Source: Pseudalkalibacillus sp051842935
GTDB taxonomy: Bacteria > Bacillota > Bacilli > Bacillales > Fictibacillaceae
Assembly: GCF_051842935.1 (NCBI RefSeq)
Contig: NZ_JBPXRR010000001.1
Span: 434,001 to 498,000, forward strand
Length of the DNA stretch: 64,000 bases
Direction of reading: 5' to 3'
Shown here in pieces: positions 9,064 to 17,835 of this stretch. The stretch's first letter is position 1; each line of letters begins with the position of its first letter. Under the pieces are notes generated by a model. The model made no database searches and was not told where the DNA came from. It worked only from the letters and a program-made list of their open reading frames with translations. A program made the translations under genes and the position numbers.

Positions 9064-10033
9064 AGTAGTAACTGATAAGTGGAATGATCTTGATAAAAAT
9101 ATACCAACTTATGGATCGTTAAACGCTAAATATTTATTAGAAAATAGAGATGTCTTGATAGGGATTGATTACCAAGGACTTAGGCATTTACTCATTGGTA
9201 TTGAAAACATTGAAGATTCTATTAAAGATACAAAGAGTAGAGGAATAACGGTTGAAGGAAAGAAATTGGTAATAAACCAAGATCCTGAAAGACTATTTTT
9301 GGATATTGTTTGTACAGACCCAAAGGGAAATAATTTATTTAATCTAGTAATAATAGATATTATTAACTTATTGAAGAGTGGAAATAATCCTAAAATAGCT
9401 GTTTCTAAAGTAATTAATAAATGGAGAAGCTTTTGGGGGAAAGTCAATGAAGCAATCCTTACAGAAGAAAGAATTATTGGATTGTTTGGTGAATTATGGT
9501 TTTTGCTTGTTTGGTTATTACCAAAAAACAAAAACTATTTAAAGTATTGGTCTGGTCCTACGGGATCAAGAAATGATTTTGAGTTACCTAATATTGGTAT
9601 AGAAGTCAAGTCAACAACATCAATTAAAGGACATGTACATTCCATTAATGGTCTGGATCAGTTATTGATTCCCCAAAATGGAAACCTTTATTTTTATAGT
9701 CTTAGATGTAGAAAAGAAGGATCTTCAACCAATACATTGGACTCTCTAATAAATAAGGTGCGGGATCTAATTTCTAATGATGAAGAATTGTTAGAGTTGT
9801 TTGAAATTAGACTTGCACAAGCAGGATATTTTGAGGCTCATAAAGAGAAATATGATAGTTTCCGATTTCGGATAATTGAAGAAAGACTTTATGAAGTAGA
9901 TGATTTATTTCCTAAATTAAGCACTGATTCTTTTGTTACTTTTCCAGAAGGTATAGAGAAGGTAAGTTATGTAATAAACTTAGATACTTCAAGAAGTCCA
10001 ATTATTGCTACTACACCATCAAATTTCTTTTGA
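9053..10033 (+). CDS. PD-(D/E)XK motif protein (DUF4420-like nuclease)
   Basis: Predicted nuclease of 326 residues. The segment SGPTGSRNDFEL followed by GIEVKST gives the catalytic pattern D175, then E184-x-K186. This is the PD-(D/E)XK arrangement of the DUF4420 family seen next to Z1 genes. It is the best candidate for the DNA-cutting subunit of the system, probably activated by the Z1 and MORC ATPases (inference). Translation starts at an ATG at 9053 inside the end of the Z1 gene. The methyltransferase follows after a 112-base gap. Confidence 0.85.
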   Translation: MKIEVVTDKWNDLDKNIPTYGSLNAKYLLENRDVLIGIDYQGLRHLLIGIENIEDSIKDTKSRGITVEGKKLVINQDPERLFLDIVCTDPKGNNLFNLVIIDIINLLKSGNNPKIAVSKVINKWRSFWGKVNEAILTEERIIGLFGELWFLLVWLLPKNKNYLKYWSGPTGSRNDFELPNIGIEVKSTTSIKGHVHSINGLDQLLIPQNGNLYFYSLRCRKEGSSTNTLDSLINKVRDLISNDEELLELFEIRLAQAGYFEAHKEKYDSFRFRIIEERLYEVDDLFPKLSTDSFVTFPEGIEKVSYVINLDTSRSPIIATTPSNFF

Positions 10034-10145
10034 AATTAATTAGATAATTTCTATATATTTATTATTAAAGATATGTAATAATTAACTTACTAAGACGAAA
10101 CAAATGTTCGTTTATTTATTGATTTTAGTAATAGGGGAGTTAAAT

Positions 10146-11483
10146 ATGGATATTATTGATTTATTTTCAGGTGGTGGAGGTCTTAGTGAGGGGTTTCATG
10201 AACATGGATTTAATATTGTTGCCCAAGTAGAAAAGGATACATGGGCTTGCGAGACATTAAAAACTAGAGGTGTATTCCATTATTTGGAATCTAATGATGA
10301 TTTATCGTTGTATTATGAGTATTTAAATTCGATAGAGTCATATAGAGATATTAATGATAAAAGAAAGATAATATTTAAGAAGTATCCAGATCTAGAAGAA
10401 AAACTCAATATTGAAGTTCTAAATAAGAAATTTGGAAATCCAGAGAAAGATAAGCAAGCAACATCGTCGAAGCAAATTATTAAACTAATCGAAAGATCAT
10501 TAATATATAACAATACGACCGAAGTTAGTGCTATTATAGGCGGTCCCCCTTGTCAAGCTTATTCTTTAATTGGTAGGGGGCGTATGAAGCAAGATGTGGA
10601 CAGAGATGGTAGAAATTTTTTGTTTTATCATTATTTAAATTTAGTTAAAGAATTTCAACCAAAAGTATTTGTTTTTGAAAATGTACCTGGATTAATTTCC
10701 GCGAAAAAAGGAAAATTGTTTGAAATCATTCAAGAAGAATTTGATAAAATAGGGTATAAATTATCTTCAGGAAGAGAAGATGATGATAAAAAGAATGTAT
10801 TAGATTTTTCTGAGTATGGTACATACCAAAGAAGAAAAAGACTTATCTTGTTTGGGCATAAAAGTGAATTTAAAATGGAGTATCCAGATTTTAGTTCATA
10901 TGCGTTAAGAATTTCAGAAGAAATGAACACAAAAAATGTATTATCAGATCTCCCAACATTAACACCTGGTCAGGGCTATGATCACAAACTTATACGTTAT
11001 GAAAGTGAAGCTAGAACAAGTTTATCAGAATACCAAAAACTAATGAGAAGAAATAGCCCAGGGATTCTAAATCATAAAGCAAGAAAACTTCAAAAACAAG
11101 ATGAAAAAATATATAGTATTGCTATTAAAAAAGCAAGTGAGGGTAAACAATTAAACTATTCTGATTTACCAGCAAGTTTAAAAACTCATAAAAATACCAG
11201 TTCTTTTCTTGATAGATTTAAAGTACACAGGTGGAATGAATTGCCACATACAGTAGTTGCTCATATTTCTAAAGATGGTCATTATAATATTCATCCTGAC
11301 CAAAAACAATTAAGGTCATTGACGGTGAGAGAGGCTGCTAGAATACAAGGGTTCCCGGATAATTACTATTTTGAAGGACCTAGAACCGCTCAATTTGTTC
11401 AAGTTGGGAATGCAGTCCCGCCTACAATGTCCAATGTGGTAGCAAAAGCAGTTAAAGAAGTATTAAATAATACGAAGCAATAA
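10146..11483 (+). CDS. DNA (cytosine-5-)-methyltransferase
   Basis: Type II-like C5-cytosine methyltransferase of 445 residues; it probably marks host DNA. All landmark motifs are present: I (FSGGGG, 7-12), IV with the catalytic Cys (GGPPCQ, C136), VI (ENV, 178-180), VIII (QRRKR, 228-232), IX (LTVREAARIQGFPD) and X (QVGNAVPP). A long insertion of about 85 residues between motifs II and IV is charged. The target recognition region lies between VIII and IX, and I cannot predict the site. AGGGGAG lies six bases before the ATG at 10146; an upstream in-frame ATG at 10104 lacks such a site. The stop codon sits inside a terminator hairpin. Confidence 0.95.
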   Translation: MDIIDLFSGGGGLSEGFHEHGFNIVAQVEKDTWACETLKTRGVFHYLESNDDLSLYYEYLNSIESYRDINDKRKIIFKKYPDLEEKLNIEVLNKKFGNPEKDKQATSSKQIIKLIERSLIYNNTTEVSAIIGGPPCQAYSLIGRGRMKQDVDRDGRNFLFYHYLNLVKEFQPKVFVFENVPGLISAKKGKLFEIIQEEFDKIGYKLSSGREDDDKKNVLDFSEYGTYQRRKRLILFGHKSEFKMEYPDFSSYALRISEEMNTKNVLSDLPTLTPGQGYDHKLIRYESEARTSLSEYQKLMRRNSPGILNHKARKLQKQDEKIYSIAIKKASEGKQLNYSDLPASLKTHKNTSSFLDRFKVHRWNELPHTVVAHISKDGHYNIHPDQKQLRSLTVREAARIQGFPDNYYFEGPRTAQFVQVGNAVPPTMSNVVAKAVKEVLNNTKQ

Positions 11484-11514
11484 TTACTTAGTAATTATTG
11501 CTTCTTTTTTTTTT
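11474..11514 (+). terminator. Perfect terminator embedded in the methyltransferase stop codon
   Basis: GAAGCAATAATTAC (11474-11487) pairs exactly with GTAATTATTGCTTC (11491-11504) and is followed by a run of ten T. The TAA stop lies in the 5' arm. Confidence 0.93.
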
Positions 11515-11626
11515 GAAAACATAAGACTATTTTATAATTGGTATTCCCGATAATAAAAATATGGTCTAGTTAGTAAAATCTGTTAAAATATAGTATATAG
11601 ATATAAATTTAGGAGGTAAAAAATAA

Positions 11627-12754
11627 ATGCAGAAAATTAGTTTGAAAGTAAACGATTCAAGCTTTACATCTATGGCTAATCCTAATGATCCCTCGATTAC
11701 CCATTACCAATTTTACATACCATGTGAATCACTTGTTGATTTACCTACAGAAGCCAATCCACGTGAGCAAAACATGAATACTAAAGTAGTAAAACAAATT
11801 AAGGAAACTTTGAGGGATCCGAATAAGACCTATTTTGAAGTATTAAATAGGGGGCTTACTATAACATGTTCTAATCTTGTTAAGCATACAGGTGAGGTTA
11901 CGTTAACATTTACAAATTCTGAAGATGGTTTGATTGATGGTGGACATACAGCTAGATCAATTCTAGAAGTACAAGAAGAAGGGATTAACCTTTCAGGAAA
12001 ATATGTTCGAGCTGAGGTCTTTACAGGATTAGATTTTGAAAAAGCTGTTGAACTGGCCAAAACACGTAATACAAATGTTGCTGTAAAGGAATATTCGATT
12101 GCTGAATTAGAAGGAAGGTTTCAATTTTTAAAAGAGGCCATTAAGGGTAAACCTTTTGAAAACAGAGTAGGTTTTAAACAGAATGAAGATAAAGAGATTG
12201 AAGTGAAGAACTTACTCCAAGTTATGAATGTATTTAACCTAGAACGTTATGACAATATGAAACAACCAACAGTTTCTTATGTTGCAAATTCCAAACCTAT
12301 TGATTATTTTTTGGAAAAACCTGAGCCGTTCCATAAACTCGCCCAAATTAACCCAACTGTTTTTGATCTTCACGAAAATATTGAAAAGAAATGGAAAAAA
12401 GCATACAACAGTAAAAAAGGTGCTATGTATGGAAAAAATAAATGCGCTAAAGCAGGAGAAACACGTCAAGTTTTATTTGGAAATGATGGTGATACAATAG
12501 ATTACTATGTTCCATCAGGACTACTTCTTCCTGTGTTAGCAAGTTTTAGAAGTTTATTAGAAGAGCATGAGGGAAAATATCAATGGAAAGTTGACCCATT
12601 GGTAGTTTTAGATGAAGTGCTACCTGAATTAACAAGTCAGATTCATTCAAAATTATCCGTCACTGGTGGGAATCCAAACGCTGTAGGAAAAGACTCTCAA
12701 CTTTGGCTAATGCTTTACATGATAGTTGAACGTCAAATTATGATTACAAAATAA
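11627..12754 (+). CDS. AIPR family protein (abortive infection / phage resistance)
   Basis: Cytoplasmic protein of 375 residues. It contains the AIPR-type core NRGLTITC (about 74-81) and DGLIDGGHTARSI (about 102-114), related in form to the ParB/DGQHR-like motifs of DndB-type regulators. AIPR proteins have been linked to phage resistance but their biochemical activity is not settled. AGGAGG precedes the ATG at 11627. The gene lies between two terminators and so has its own transcript, which suggests separate regulation from the Z1 operon. Base composition is as AT-rich as the rest of the island. Confidence 0.8.
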   Translation: MQKISLKVNDSSFTSMANPNDPSITHYQFYIPCESLVDLPTEANPREQNMNTKVVKQIKETLRDPNKTYFEVLNRGLTITCSNLVKHTGEVTLTFTNSEDGLIDGGHTARSILEVQEEGINLSGKYVRAEVFTGLDFEKAVELAKTRNTNVAVKEYSIAELEGRFQFLKEAIKGKPFENRVGFKQNEDKEIEVKNLLQVMNVFNLERYDNMKQPTVSYVANSKPIDYFLEKPEPFHKLAQINPTVFDLHENIEKKWKKAYNSKKGAMYGKNKCAKAGETRQVLFGNDGDTIDYYVPSGLLLPVLASFRSLLEEHEGKYQWKVDPLVVLDEVLPELTSQIHSKLSVTGGNPNAVGKDSQLWLMLYMIVERQIMITK

Positions 12755-12765
12755 ACATGAAATAG

Positions 12766-12796
12766 GAGCCACTCTTATAGGGTGGCTTTTCTTTGT
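12766..12796 (+). terminator. Terminator after the AIPR gene
   Basis: GAGCCAC (12766-12772) pairs with GTGGCTTTT (12782-12790), with a short loop and a T-rich tail. Confidence 0.8.
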
Positions 12797-12862
12797 CTAT
12801 TTTAGTTATTACTTTTCAATTTAGGTTATTACTATAAAGAGGATGATAAGGGAGGTTTTAAT

Positions 12863-13285
12863 ATGAGTGATGTAATGACTAAAGAGCAAAGAAAGAAAAC
12901 GATGAGTAAAATTCGTTCGCGCTCTAAGTTAGAAGACAAGGTCAGTAAAGCACTATGGGCACGTGGATATAGATTTAGAAAGAATGTTAAAAGTTTGAGA
13001 GGTACACCGGATATAGTCATAAAAAAGTATAAAATAGTTATTTTTATTGATTCTTGTTTTTGGCATGTATGCCCAGAACATGGAAACTTTCCTGAAAGTA
13101 ACACACAGTTCTGGAGGAACAAGCTTCAACAAAATAAAAAAAGAGATGAAATTGTAACAACTTATTACAAACAAAAAGGGTGGTTTATTATGAGGGTATG
13201 GGAACATGAATTAAACAACAACGTATTTGATGGTACTATAGATAAGATTAGTACTTTTATTGATAAAGCCAAAAAAGAAACATAA
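12863..13285 (+). CDS. vsr: Very short patch repair endonuclease Vsr
   Basis: Nicks next to T:G mismatches that arise when 5-methylcytosine deaminates, so it protects the host from the mutagenic cost of the neighbouring C5 methyltransferase. It has 140 residues, the usual length. The core reads RGTPDIV with D50, then FIDSCFWHVCPEHG with D63, C65, H68, C70 and H73, then the FW..K..N..RD pattern. The ATG at 12863 follows AAGGGAGG. It is the last gene of the defence island and has its own leader downstream of the AIPR terminator. Confidence 0.95.
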   Translation: MSDVMTKEQRKKTMSKIRSRSKLEDKVSKALWARGYRFRKNVKSLRGTPDIVIKKYKIVIFIDSCFWHVCPEHGNFPESNTQFWRNKLQQNKKRDEIVTTYYKQKGWFIMRVWEHELNNNVFDGTIDKISTFIDKAKKET

Positions 13286-13456
13286 ACAAATAGTAAGTAG
13301 GATGATAAATATTCTTTAGTCTGATTGTAGGAATATATATTGTTAGTAATTCGCAAAAATAATTAATTCTTTAGAATTACTTTACATTCAAACCCTTGTA
13401 ATTCACCTCTACTTGTTTTCATACTTAAAGAGACTAACGTAGAACGAGGTGGAGAG

Positions 13457-14599
13457 ATGAAGTTAGGTAGTTTTACATGGAAAGTGGTAGCTGTTGGTGC
13501 GGCTGCAATGATGATGTTTGGACAGGATGTCAATGCGCATGGTGATGAGGTTTCGGTTTATGAAGCGATTCAAGATCAGTTGGTAGGGAAGCAGATCATC
13601 TTTGGGGATTTACATAATCATACGGGTTATTCTCCGGATGGTTCGGGGACTCCGAAGATGGCGTATGAAAGTGCGAAGATGAATGGGCTTGATTTTATCG
13701 CGATTACGGAGCATTCGGAAGGGTTGAACCTGATTGCGAATGAAGAAGAGGGTGTGAATACACCGCTTCCTTACCGTACGGAGTGGGAGGACGTCCAATA
13801 TCAAGCGGATCAGATTTCAGATGAGTCGTTTACGGCAATCCGCGGTTTCGAGTGGAGCGATCCGTATCAAGGGCATTTCAACGTCTGGTTCTCGAAGCAT
13901 TATACAGATGTGTTCCGTTCACCTGGAACGCCGACGATGAAGCCATTCTGGAATTGGTTCCAGACGGATACGCAGTTACTAGGTGGCAGTGACGGAATTG
14001 GTGGTTTCAATCATCCGGGTCGTGAGCCTGGTAAGCTGGATGATCTCGCTTATGTCCCTGAAGTGGATGACCGTGTCGTTTCCATTGAGGTGTTCAACCG
14101 GGATGATATCTATGACTCTACTTATGTAGAAGCTCTCGATAAGGGCTGGCATGTCGGAGCCATCGGTGTATCGGACCATCACGGAGAAAATTGGGGAGAC
14201 CCGACGTTTGCGCGAACTGGAATTATTGCTACGGAAAATTCTCATGAGGCAGTAAGAGCCGCCTTGGAACAGCATCATGTGTATGCAACGCAGGACTCCA
14301 ACTATCAGATGGTGTTTACAGGTAACGGTCAGATGATGGGAGCGAAGTTGACGACCCATCAACCTGTCCAGTTGAATGTGATCGGGCATGATCCTGATGC
14401 TGGAGAGTCCATCGTCAAAGCGGAACTCGTGACGAACGGTGGAGAAGTCGTTGAAACATATGAACCTAGTAATGGTGGACAGACTTTTGAGTGGAGTCCC
14501 ACAACACCAGCAACTTCTGAAAGTGCCTGGTATTTCGTCCGTATGACTCAAGCAGACGGTGAGATGATTTACTCAAGTCCGATCTGGGTGAACCAATAG
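13457..14599 (+). CDS. Secreted CehA/McbA-like PHP-domain metallohydrolase
   Basis: Exported hydrolase of 380 residues. The N-terminus has a Lys followed by a hydrophobic segment and a likely cleavage near VNA-HG. The PHP metal motif DLHNHTGYSPDG gives H53 and H55, and ITEHSEG (about 87-93), GFNHPGREPG and GVSDHHGENWG add further ligands. The C-terminal 100 residues look like a beta domain. CehA/McbA proteins include carbaryl hydrolases and many uncharacterised phosphoesterases, so the substrate is unknown. GGTGGAGAG precedes the ATG. Base composition returns to the host level here, marking the right border of the AT-rich island. Confidence 0.82.
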   Translation: MKLGSFTWKVVAVGAAAMMMFGQDVNAHGDEVSVYEAIQDQLVGKQIIFGDLHNHTGYSPDGSGTPKMAYESAKMNGLDFIAITEHSEGLNLIANEEEGVNTPLPYRTEWEDVQYQADQISDESFTAIRGFEWSDPYQGHFNVWFSKHYTDVFRSPGTPTMKPFWNWFQTDTQLLGGSDGIGGFNHPGREPGKLDDLAYVPEVDDRVVSIEVFNRDDIYDSTYVEALDKGWHVGAIGVSDHHGENWGDPTFARTGIIATENSHEAVRAALEQHHVYATQDSNYQMVFTGNGQMMGAKLTTHQPVQLNVIGHDPDAGESIVKAELVTNGGEVVETYEPSNGGQTFEWSPTTPATSESAWYFVRMTQADGEMIYSSPIWVNQ

Positions 14600-14610
14600 A
14601 ATGTTGCAGC

Positions 14611-14640
14611 AGAAGGTTGGAGAAATCCAACCTTCTTTTT
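14611..14640 (+). terminator. Terminator after the PHP hydrolase
   Basis: AGAAGGTTGGA (14611-14621) pairs exactly with TCCAACCTTCT (14626-14636) across a GAAA loop and runs into T residues. Confidence 0.93.
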
Positions 14641-14692
14641 ATGGAAATTATGTTATGATTTTGGAAGGAAATAGTAATGTAGGGGGATTATA

Positions 14693-15610
14693 GTGGAACG
14701 GGAGAAGCAGATAAAAATCTTCGTAGTATTTGTAGTAGGTGCATTAGTTGTTAGTCTGATTATGAATTTCACCTTATTTTCGAAGATCAATCAGGTGGAG
14801 AATCAGGTGAATTCAATTTCTAACATGCAATATAACATATCGGATAATGTGAACGATCAAGCCTATCAAATTATTGGTGTATTGGATGAGATGCAAGCAG
14901 AACAGAGTTGGATCACTCCGATCAGGATGGATCTCGATCCAAATGAGGTAGTGGGTGATCAGGCGGAAGCGACATTCCAATGGCAAGTGAAAGAGCTTCA
15001 AAAAGATTCAGAAGTCGTGTTCCATTATACATATGGCGATGATGAAAAGTATAAGGCGCTTCCAGCAGAAGAGACCCAGCAAGGTCTTTTTCAAGTGAAG
15101 GTTCCAATCAAATTGGATATGGGACCGATGTGGCACGTGGGATACATGAACGAAACGGCTGAGTCTCAACAAGTAACCTCCGAGAAAGAGATGGAAGAAC
15201 AAATGTTAGAAGAGACGCTCAAGTTCTATGTAACCGTGTCTTATGGTGATATGGTGAAGAGTGGAAAGGTCCACACGGAACATTTAGGTGATTTTGGCAG
15301 TCACCTTTATGGTACATTACAGACGGACGTGCTGATGAATGATGAAAACTTTAGCATCATGTTATTCAATCATCATGCGGACTCTCCTTCCGCTGGTATA
15401 GAGGAAGCTTATCTTCTGAAATATAAGGATGGAACCTTATCAGATAAAGAAAAATTTGAAGTTGATGAACAATACGATCCTGCTGATCCGATGATGAACG
15501 CTTTCAAATTGGATAAGGTGAAAAAAGTTAAAGATATGCGACTGGTTGTCCAAGTCACGTATAACAATGGAAGAACCTTTGAAAAAGAAGTCTACAATGA
15601 TGGTAATTAA
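14693..15610 (+). CDS. Membrane-anchored protein of unknown function
   Basis: Not recognised as a named family. The 305 residues begin with a single transmembrane helix at about residues 8-28. A heptad-like stretch follows (INQVENQVNSI, to about residue 65), which could form a short coiled coil, and then an acidic extracellular region rich in beta-strand-like segments. The GTG at 14693 is preceded by AGGGGGATTATA. The gene lies between two strong terminators, so it is monocistronic. Confidence 0.75.
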   Translation: MEREKQIKIFVVFVVGALVVSLIMNFTLFSKINQVENQVNSISNMQYNISDNVNDQAYQIIGVLDEMQAEQSWITPIRMDLDPNEVVGDQAEATFQWQVKELQKDSEVVFHYTYGDDEKYKALPAEETQQGLFQVKVPIKLDMGPMWHVGYMNETAESQQVTSEKEMEEQMLEETLKFYVTVSYGDMVKSGKVHTEHLGDFGSHLYGTLQTDVLMNDENFSIMLFNHHADSPSAGIEEAYLLKYKDGTLSDKEKFEVDEQYDPADPMMNAFKLDKVKKVKDMRLVVQVTYNNGRTFEKEVYNDGN

Positions 15611-15613
15611 GTA

Positions 15614-15647
15614 AAGCAGGTTGGAGAATTCCAACCTGCTTTTTTTA
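15614..15647. terminator. Bidirectional terminator between convergent genes
   Basis: AAGCAGGTTGGA (15614-15625) pairs with TCCAACCTGCTT (15630-15641) and is followed by T residues. The collagen-like gene on the opposite strand ends in the same T run. Confidence 0.93.
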
Positions 15648-16400
15648 GCATAGTGCAAGGAAGATCTGTGGTGTGTAGAAGAAGCATAGGTTGAATGTCG
15701 GGTAGCAGAATCCGATGGTGATGAAGAAGTTGACGAACGCAACCCAGACGAGTGCGATGCCGATTCCGCCGAATGGCGTCTGATAGAAGACTAACGTCCA
15801 TCTGCCCTGACAGCCCCAGATCCCGTTGATTCGATCATCGTTGTCTTCATACTCGAATTCGGGACGTGGCTGACCTCCGAGTAGTGATGTGATCTGGGTC
15901 GTGCTCTGAGGCTGCTGTCCAACCAATGATTGGAGCTGGGTTTGTGGTAATGCCGATAAGGTTGAGTACAAGCTGACCAGGTTTTGTGGAGGTCCACTCT
16001 GTGGTTGGGATAATGTCGGTAAAATCTGTTGGACTTGCTGTTGCTGTTGGAGCGTCAATTGACCAGGTAATGCAGAAGGTCCGTTTCCAGGGAGACCAGG
16101 GCCACCAGGCATGCCTGGACCTCCTGGAAAACCAGGTCCACCGGGCCCACCAGGGAAGCCTGGCCCACCAGGAATACCTCCTGGTCCTCCGGGCATTCCA
16201 CCCGGACCACCAGGGAATCCTGGCATTCCTCCAGGACCTCCAGGAAAACCGCCCATTCCAGGTCCGCCAGGGAAGCCTCCCATACCCGGGCCACCAGGGA
16301 TACCACCGCCTAAGCCTGGTAACCCACCAAGTCCTCCAGGTCCACCCATCCCCGGACCGAACGGAGGAAACTGACGAGGTCGGTATTGATATTGATTCAT
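15645..16400 (-). CDS. Collagen-like Gly-Pro repeat protein
   Basis: A 251-residue protein of unknown role. After MNQYQYRPRQ comes about 95 residues of Gly-X-Y-like repeats dominated by GGP, GMPGG and GFPGG units. A Gln-rich linker with QQQQQ follows, then an acidic patch (EYEDNDD), and finally a strongly hydrophobic, Cys/Phe-rich C-terminus of about 60 residues. Gly-X-Y proteins in Bacillaceae are often exosporium or spore-surface filaments, so a spore-surface or envelope role is inferred. The start is the ATG at 16398-16400 after GGGGATTGG. No signal peptide or LPXTG motif is visible. The opposite strand also reads as Pro/Gly-rich, which is a codon artefact. Confidence 0.75.
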   Translation of the reverse strand: MNQYQYRPRQFPPFGPGMGGPGGLGGLPGLGGGIPGGPGMGGFPGGPGMGGFPGGPGGMPGFPGGPGGMPGGPGGIPGGPGFPGGPGGPGFPGGPGMPGGPGLPGNGPSALPGQLTLQQQQQVQQILPTLSQPQSGPPQNLVSLYSTLSALPQTQLQSLVGQQPQSTTQITSLLGGQPRPEFEYEDNDDRINGIWGCQGRWTLVFYQTPFGGIGIALVWVAFVNFFITIGFCYPTFNLCFFYTPQIFLALC

Positions 16401-16520
16401 AATCCAATCCCCATTTCGATGTATGATGTCATTAGCCACTATATGCTTTCAAAGGGATTGTGTGTGTTAGAGGACTTGTCCATCACTAACCGTATAAGGA
16501 AAGATATCGTTACGATTTCT

Positions 16521-16718
16521 TCATTCTAAAAGAAAAAGTAGAACGATCATTGAAATCACGTAACCAGTGAGGGCGATGCTATGGAGGGTGTTTATTGACA
16601 TGGTTTGAGCTACCTTTGTAAAAAAGAGCAGTCCATATACAGCAGAGGTTCCAAGCGCAATCGCAAAGGCTGTCCATTGGACTAAACTTCTCGTATTCAT
16701 TGTTTTTTTGTCTTTCAT
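16521..16718 (-). CDS. Small two-helix membrane protein
   Basis: A 65-residue protein starting MKDKKTMNTR with two hydrophobic segments (about 12-30 and 43-62) and a C-terminal Glu. AGGATAACAACT precedes the chosen ATG at 16718; a start at 16700 is possible. No family recognised. Confidence 0.6.
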   Translation of the reverse strand: MKDKKTMNTRSLVQWTAFAIALGTSAVYGLLFFTKVAQTMSINTLHSIALTGYVISMIVLLFLLE

Positions 16719-16880
16719 AGTTGTTATCCTACCTTCCAATAAACTCATATATCCTTTAAATAATTTCAATACTTGGACCCTATACACCTTTTATTTTCCA
16801 ATTCATACACATTTGCAGGATTTATTAAGAGGAAGCCGAATCGTTTAATTTAGATGAGTAGAACGAAAGGGGTTGGGGTT

Positions 16881-17282
16881 ATGAAGATGATAGAGGCGAT
16901 TCCGGCTTTACCGGTGAAAGAGATGGAGAGAAGTCTGTTGTTTTACAAGGACACATTAGGGTTTTCGATTTTGCATGTGGGGGATGAATTTGTAGTTCTT
17001 GGGCTTGATGAGGTCCAGGTGCATTTGTGGCTTGCGGACGATGAGAATTGGCGCAAGGAGGAGCATTGGAATCCCGTTGTGACAGGGGCGGAGTCGTTCA
17101 TCGCCGGGACGTCGGGCTGCCGTATCGGGATGGAAGGTGTGGATGCCATGTATGAGCGTTTAGGACCAAAGGACATCATTCATCCGAATGCACCCATTGA
17201 GGACAAGCCCTGGGGGACTCGGGAGTTTTCAGTGTTAGACCCGGATCGCAATCTGATCACGTTTTTTGAGTGGAAGAGGTAG
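16881..17282 (+). CDS. VOC family protein (bleomycin-resistance/glyoxalase-like)
   Basis: Cytoplasmic protein of 133 residues with the VOC pattern: IPALPVKEMERSLLFYKDTLGF at the start, split here as a beta strand and helix with Phe-Tyr and Leu-Gly-Phe, and EFSVLDPDRNLITFFE at the end. It is most like bleomycin-resistance-type binding proteins; the ligand is unknown. The ATG at 16881 follows AAAGGGGTTGGGG. The DUF1697 gene starts three bases after the stop, so the two are probably translationally coupled. Confidence 0.82.
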   Translation: MKMIEAIPALPVKEMERSLLFYKDTLGFSILHVGDEFVVLGLDEVQVHLWLADDENWRKEEHWNPVVTGAESFIAGTSGCRIGMEGVDAMYERLGPKDIIHPNAPIEDKPWGTREFSVLDPDRNLITFFEWKR

Positions 17283-17285
17283 TGG

Positions 17286-17834
17286 ATGGCGGTTTATATT
17301 GCATTGCTGCGCGGCATTAATGTTGGTGGGCATAAAAAGGTGAAAATGGACAACCTGAGGGAAATTTTTACGTCAATGGGCTTTGAGAATGTGAAGACGT
17401 ATATCCAGAGTGGGAATGTCATTTTTGAAGCGGAGTATCAGGATGCCAGAGAATTGACAGGACGGATTGAGGTAGAGCTTGAAGGTGCGCTCGGCTTTGC
17501 CGTCCCTGTCATTGTAAAAACAGCAGAGGAATGGCAGGCGGTGATGGAAAAGTGTCCGTTTGATGTCGATGCGTTAAGAGAAGATGAAAAGCTGCACGTT
17601 TCCTTTTTAGCAGAAGAACCGAGTAGGGAAGGAATCCAGAAGCTGAAGGAGACCGAAAGTGACATCGACGAGTTCAAACTCCAGGGGACGACCGCCTACG
17701 TCCTTTGTCGGCAAGGCTACAAAAAGACCGTCTTCTCCAACACATTCCTTGAAAAGAAACTGAAAGTCGCTGCCACCACCCGCAACTGGAACTCCATTAT
17801 GAAGATTGCAGAGATAGGCAAAGACGGAGGATGA
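17286..17834 (+). CDS. DUF1697 domain-containing protein
   Basis: A 182-residue cytoplasmic protein with the DUF1697 opening YIALLRGINVGG, then MGFENVKTYIQSGNV and the C-terminal pattern ATTRNWNS. Its function has not been established. The ATG at 17286 uses AGAGGT overlapping the end of the preceding VOC gene. The next gene follows with a one-base gap, giving a three-gene operon. Confidence 0.9.
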   Translation: MAVYIALLRGINVGGHKKVKMDNLREIFTSMGFENVKTYIQSGNVIFEAEYQDARELTGRIEVELEGALGFAVPVIVKTAEEWQAVMEKCPFDVDALREDEKLHVSFLAEEPSREGIQKLKETESDIDEFKLQGTTAYVLCRQGYKKTVFSNTFLEKKLKVAATTRNWNSIMKIAEIGKDGG

Positions 17835-17835
17835 C

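Noticed and set aside
12239..12500. Frames of about 75 residues inside the AIPR gene on both strands
   Set aside because: AT-rich shadow frames without ribosome binding sites; the AIPR frame is conserved in motif order.
16111..16374. Pro/Gly-rich frame on the plus strand that also looks collagen-like
   Set aside because: It is the complement of the Gly-Pro codons of the minus-strand gene; GGN and CCN codons mirror each other. No ribosome binding site.
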